Shown in pieces: positions 6,078 to 6,297 of a DNA stretch of 6,297 nt. Position 1 is the stretch's first letter. Each line of letters begins with the position of its first letter. The stretch lies in the NCBI GenBank assembly GCA_913049615.1, contig CAJWZI010000105.1, forward strand, positions 1-6,297, in the 5' to 3' direction. Origin of the DNA: an uncultured Alphaproteobacteria bacterium (GTDB lineage: Bacteria; Pseudomonadota; Alphaproteobacteria; GCA-2731375). Under the pieces are notes generated by a model. It was not told the DNA's origin. It was given only the letters and a program-made list of their open reading frames with translations, and did no database searches. Position numbers and translations under genes: made by a program.

Positions 6078-6297
6078 GGCATAACCGCCAGAATTTTGTT
6101 GTAGACCTCTTCGATCAGCCCCATGTCGCCAGGCTTGCTCTCCTAGTTCAACTTGGCGCCATCGTTTACGGCACGGGCATCCTCTGTGCCGCGGGTAAAA
6201 TAGCGGCCTAATTAGCGGAATTGGCATCGAGAAATTTGACACAATGGGTCTTGGTCAACACCAGGCAATGTCCATCCTGAAAAGGGTTAATGTCCAT
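6074..6297 (-). pseudogene. Decayed HIT-family (histidine triad) protein gene, 3' part
   Basis: Read on the - strand from 6297, the frame gives MDINPFQDGHCLVLTKTHC, matching the HIT-family consensus around DxNPxxxGHxLVxxKxH. It continues VKFLDANSAN, hits a TAG (6210-6208), resumes as AAILPAAQR and stops again at TAA (6168-6166). A frame switch near 6169-6184 then gives ARAVNDGAKLN, a TAG at 6145-6143, and ESKPGDMGLIEEVYNKILAV, which looks like a HIT C-terminus (KPGDM..I), ending in TAG at 6076-6074. The central part that should carry the catalytic HxHxH is absent. That implies a deletion of roughly 35-40 codons near 6146. Intact HIT proteins are nucleotide hydrolases or transferases; this copy cannot be active. 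The initial Met is probably internal (FMDINP in relatives), so the gene should extend beyond 6297. No other gene occupies 6078-6297. Sequencing error could explain single stops but not the missing middle. Confidence 0.65.

Noticed and set aside
6054..6242. A 62-codon open frame on the - strand at the right edge
   Set aside because: It is a different frame from the HIT-like protein matches, shows no family features, and overlaps the CoA-transferase end. It is best explained as a shadow of the decayed HIT gene.
1..6297. Defence system, mobile element, CRISPR, tRNA or other RNA gene
   Set aside because: Nearly all bases are in well-recognised housekeeping or metabolic genes. I saw no direct-repeat array, transposase, terminal inverted repeats or cloverleaf-like segment.

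Overview
The window is a gene-dense stretch of bacterial chromosome. It holds six genes on the + strand and the remains of one gene on the - strand at the right edge. The gene types and sequence style suggest an alphaproteobacterium, possibly an uncultured Rhodospirillales-like lineage. The main pointers are an EF-G2-type elongation-factor paralogue, COG3971 (MhpD-type) hydratases, a Tat-exported MsrP and a class III CoA-transferase. This placement is an inference from family resemblance, not from a phylogenetic marker.

Layout, left to right: (1) 3-1502, the C-terminal three quarters of an EF-G-like translation factor, cut by the window's left edge. (2) 1526-2326 and 2331-3125, two adjacent and nearly indel-free paralogues of the MhpD / 2-keto-4-pentenoate hydratase family, with 4 nt between them. 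(3) 3126-3232, the longest gap between genes (107 nt), with at best a weak promoter candidate. (4) 3233-4195, MsrP (YedY), the molybdopterin catalytic subunit of the periplasmic methionine-sulfoxide reductase. (5) 4213-4857, a HAD-IA phosphatase-like protein. (6) 4884-6077, a CaiB/BaiF class III CoA-transferase. (7) 6297 down to 6074 on the - strand, a decayed HIT-family gene with in-frame stops, a frameshift and a missing middle that would carry the HxHxH active site.

The short spacings (23, 4, 17 and 26 nt) suggest two transcription units, EF-G2-hydratase-hydratase and msrP-HAD-CoA-transferase, divided by the 107-nt gap. The two hydratases probably work together or on related 2-oxo acids. 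The CoA-transferase may belong to acid catabolism too, but no substrate can be assigned. Translation, methionine repair and catabolism do not form one evident pathway here. I see no defence system, mobile element, CRISPR array or RNA gene. The most unusual items are the HIT pseudogene, whose final stop codon overlaps the CoA-transferase stop in one CTAG palindrome, the tandem hydratase pair, and an MsrP without an adjacent MsrQ.
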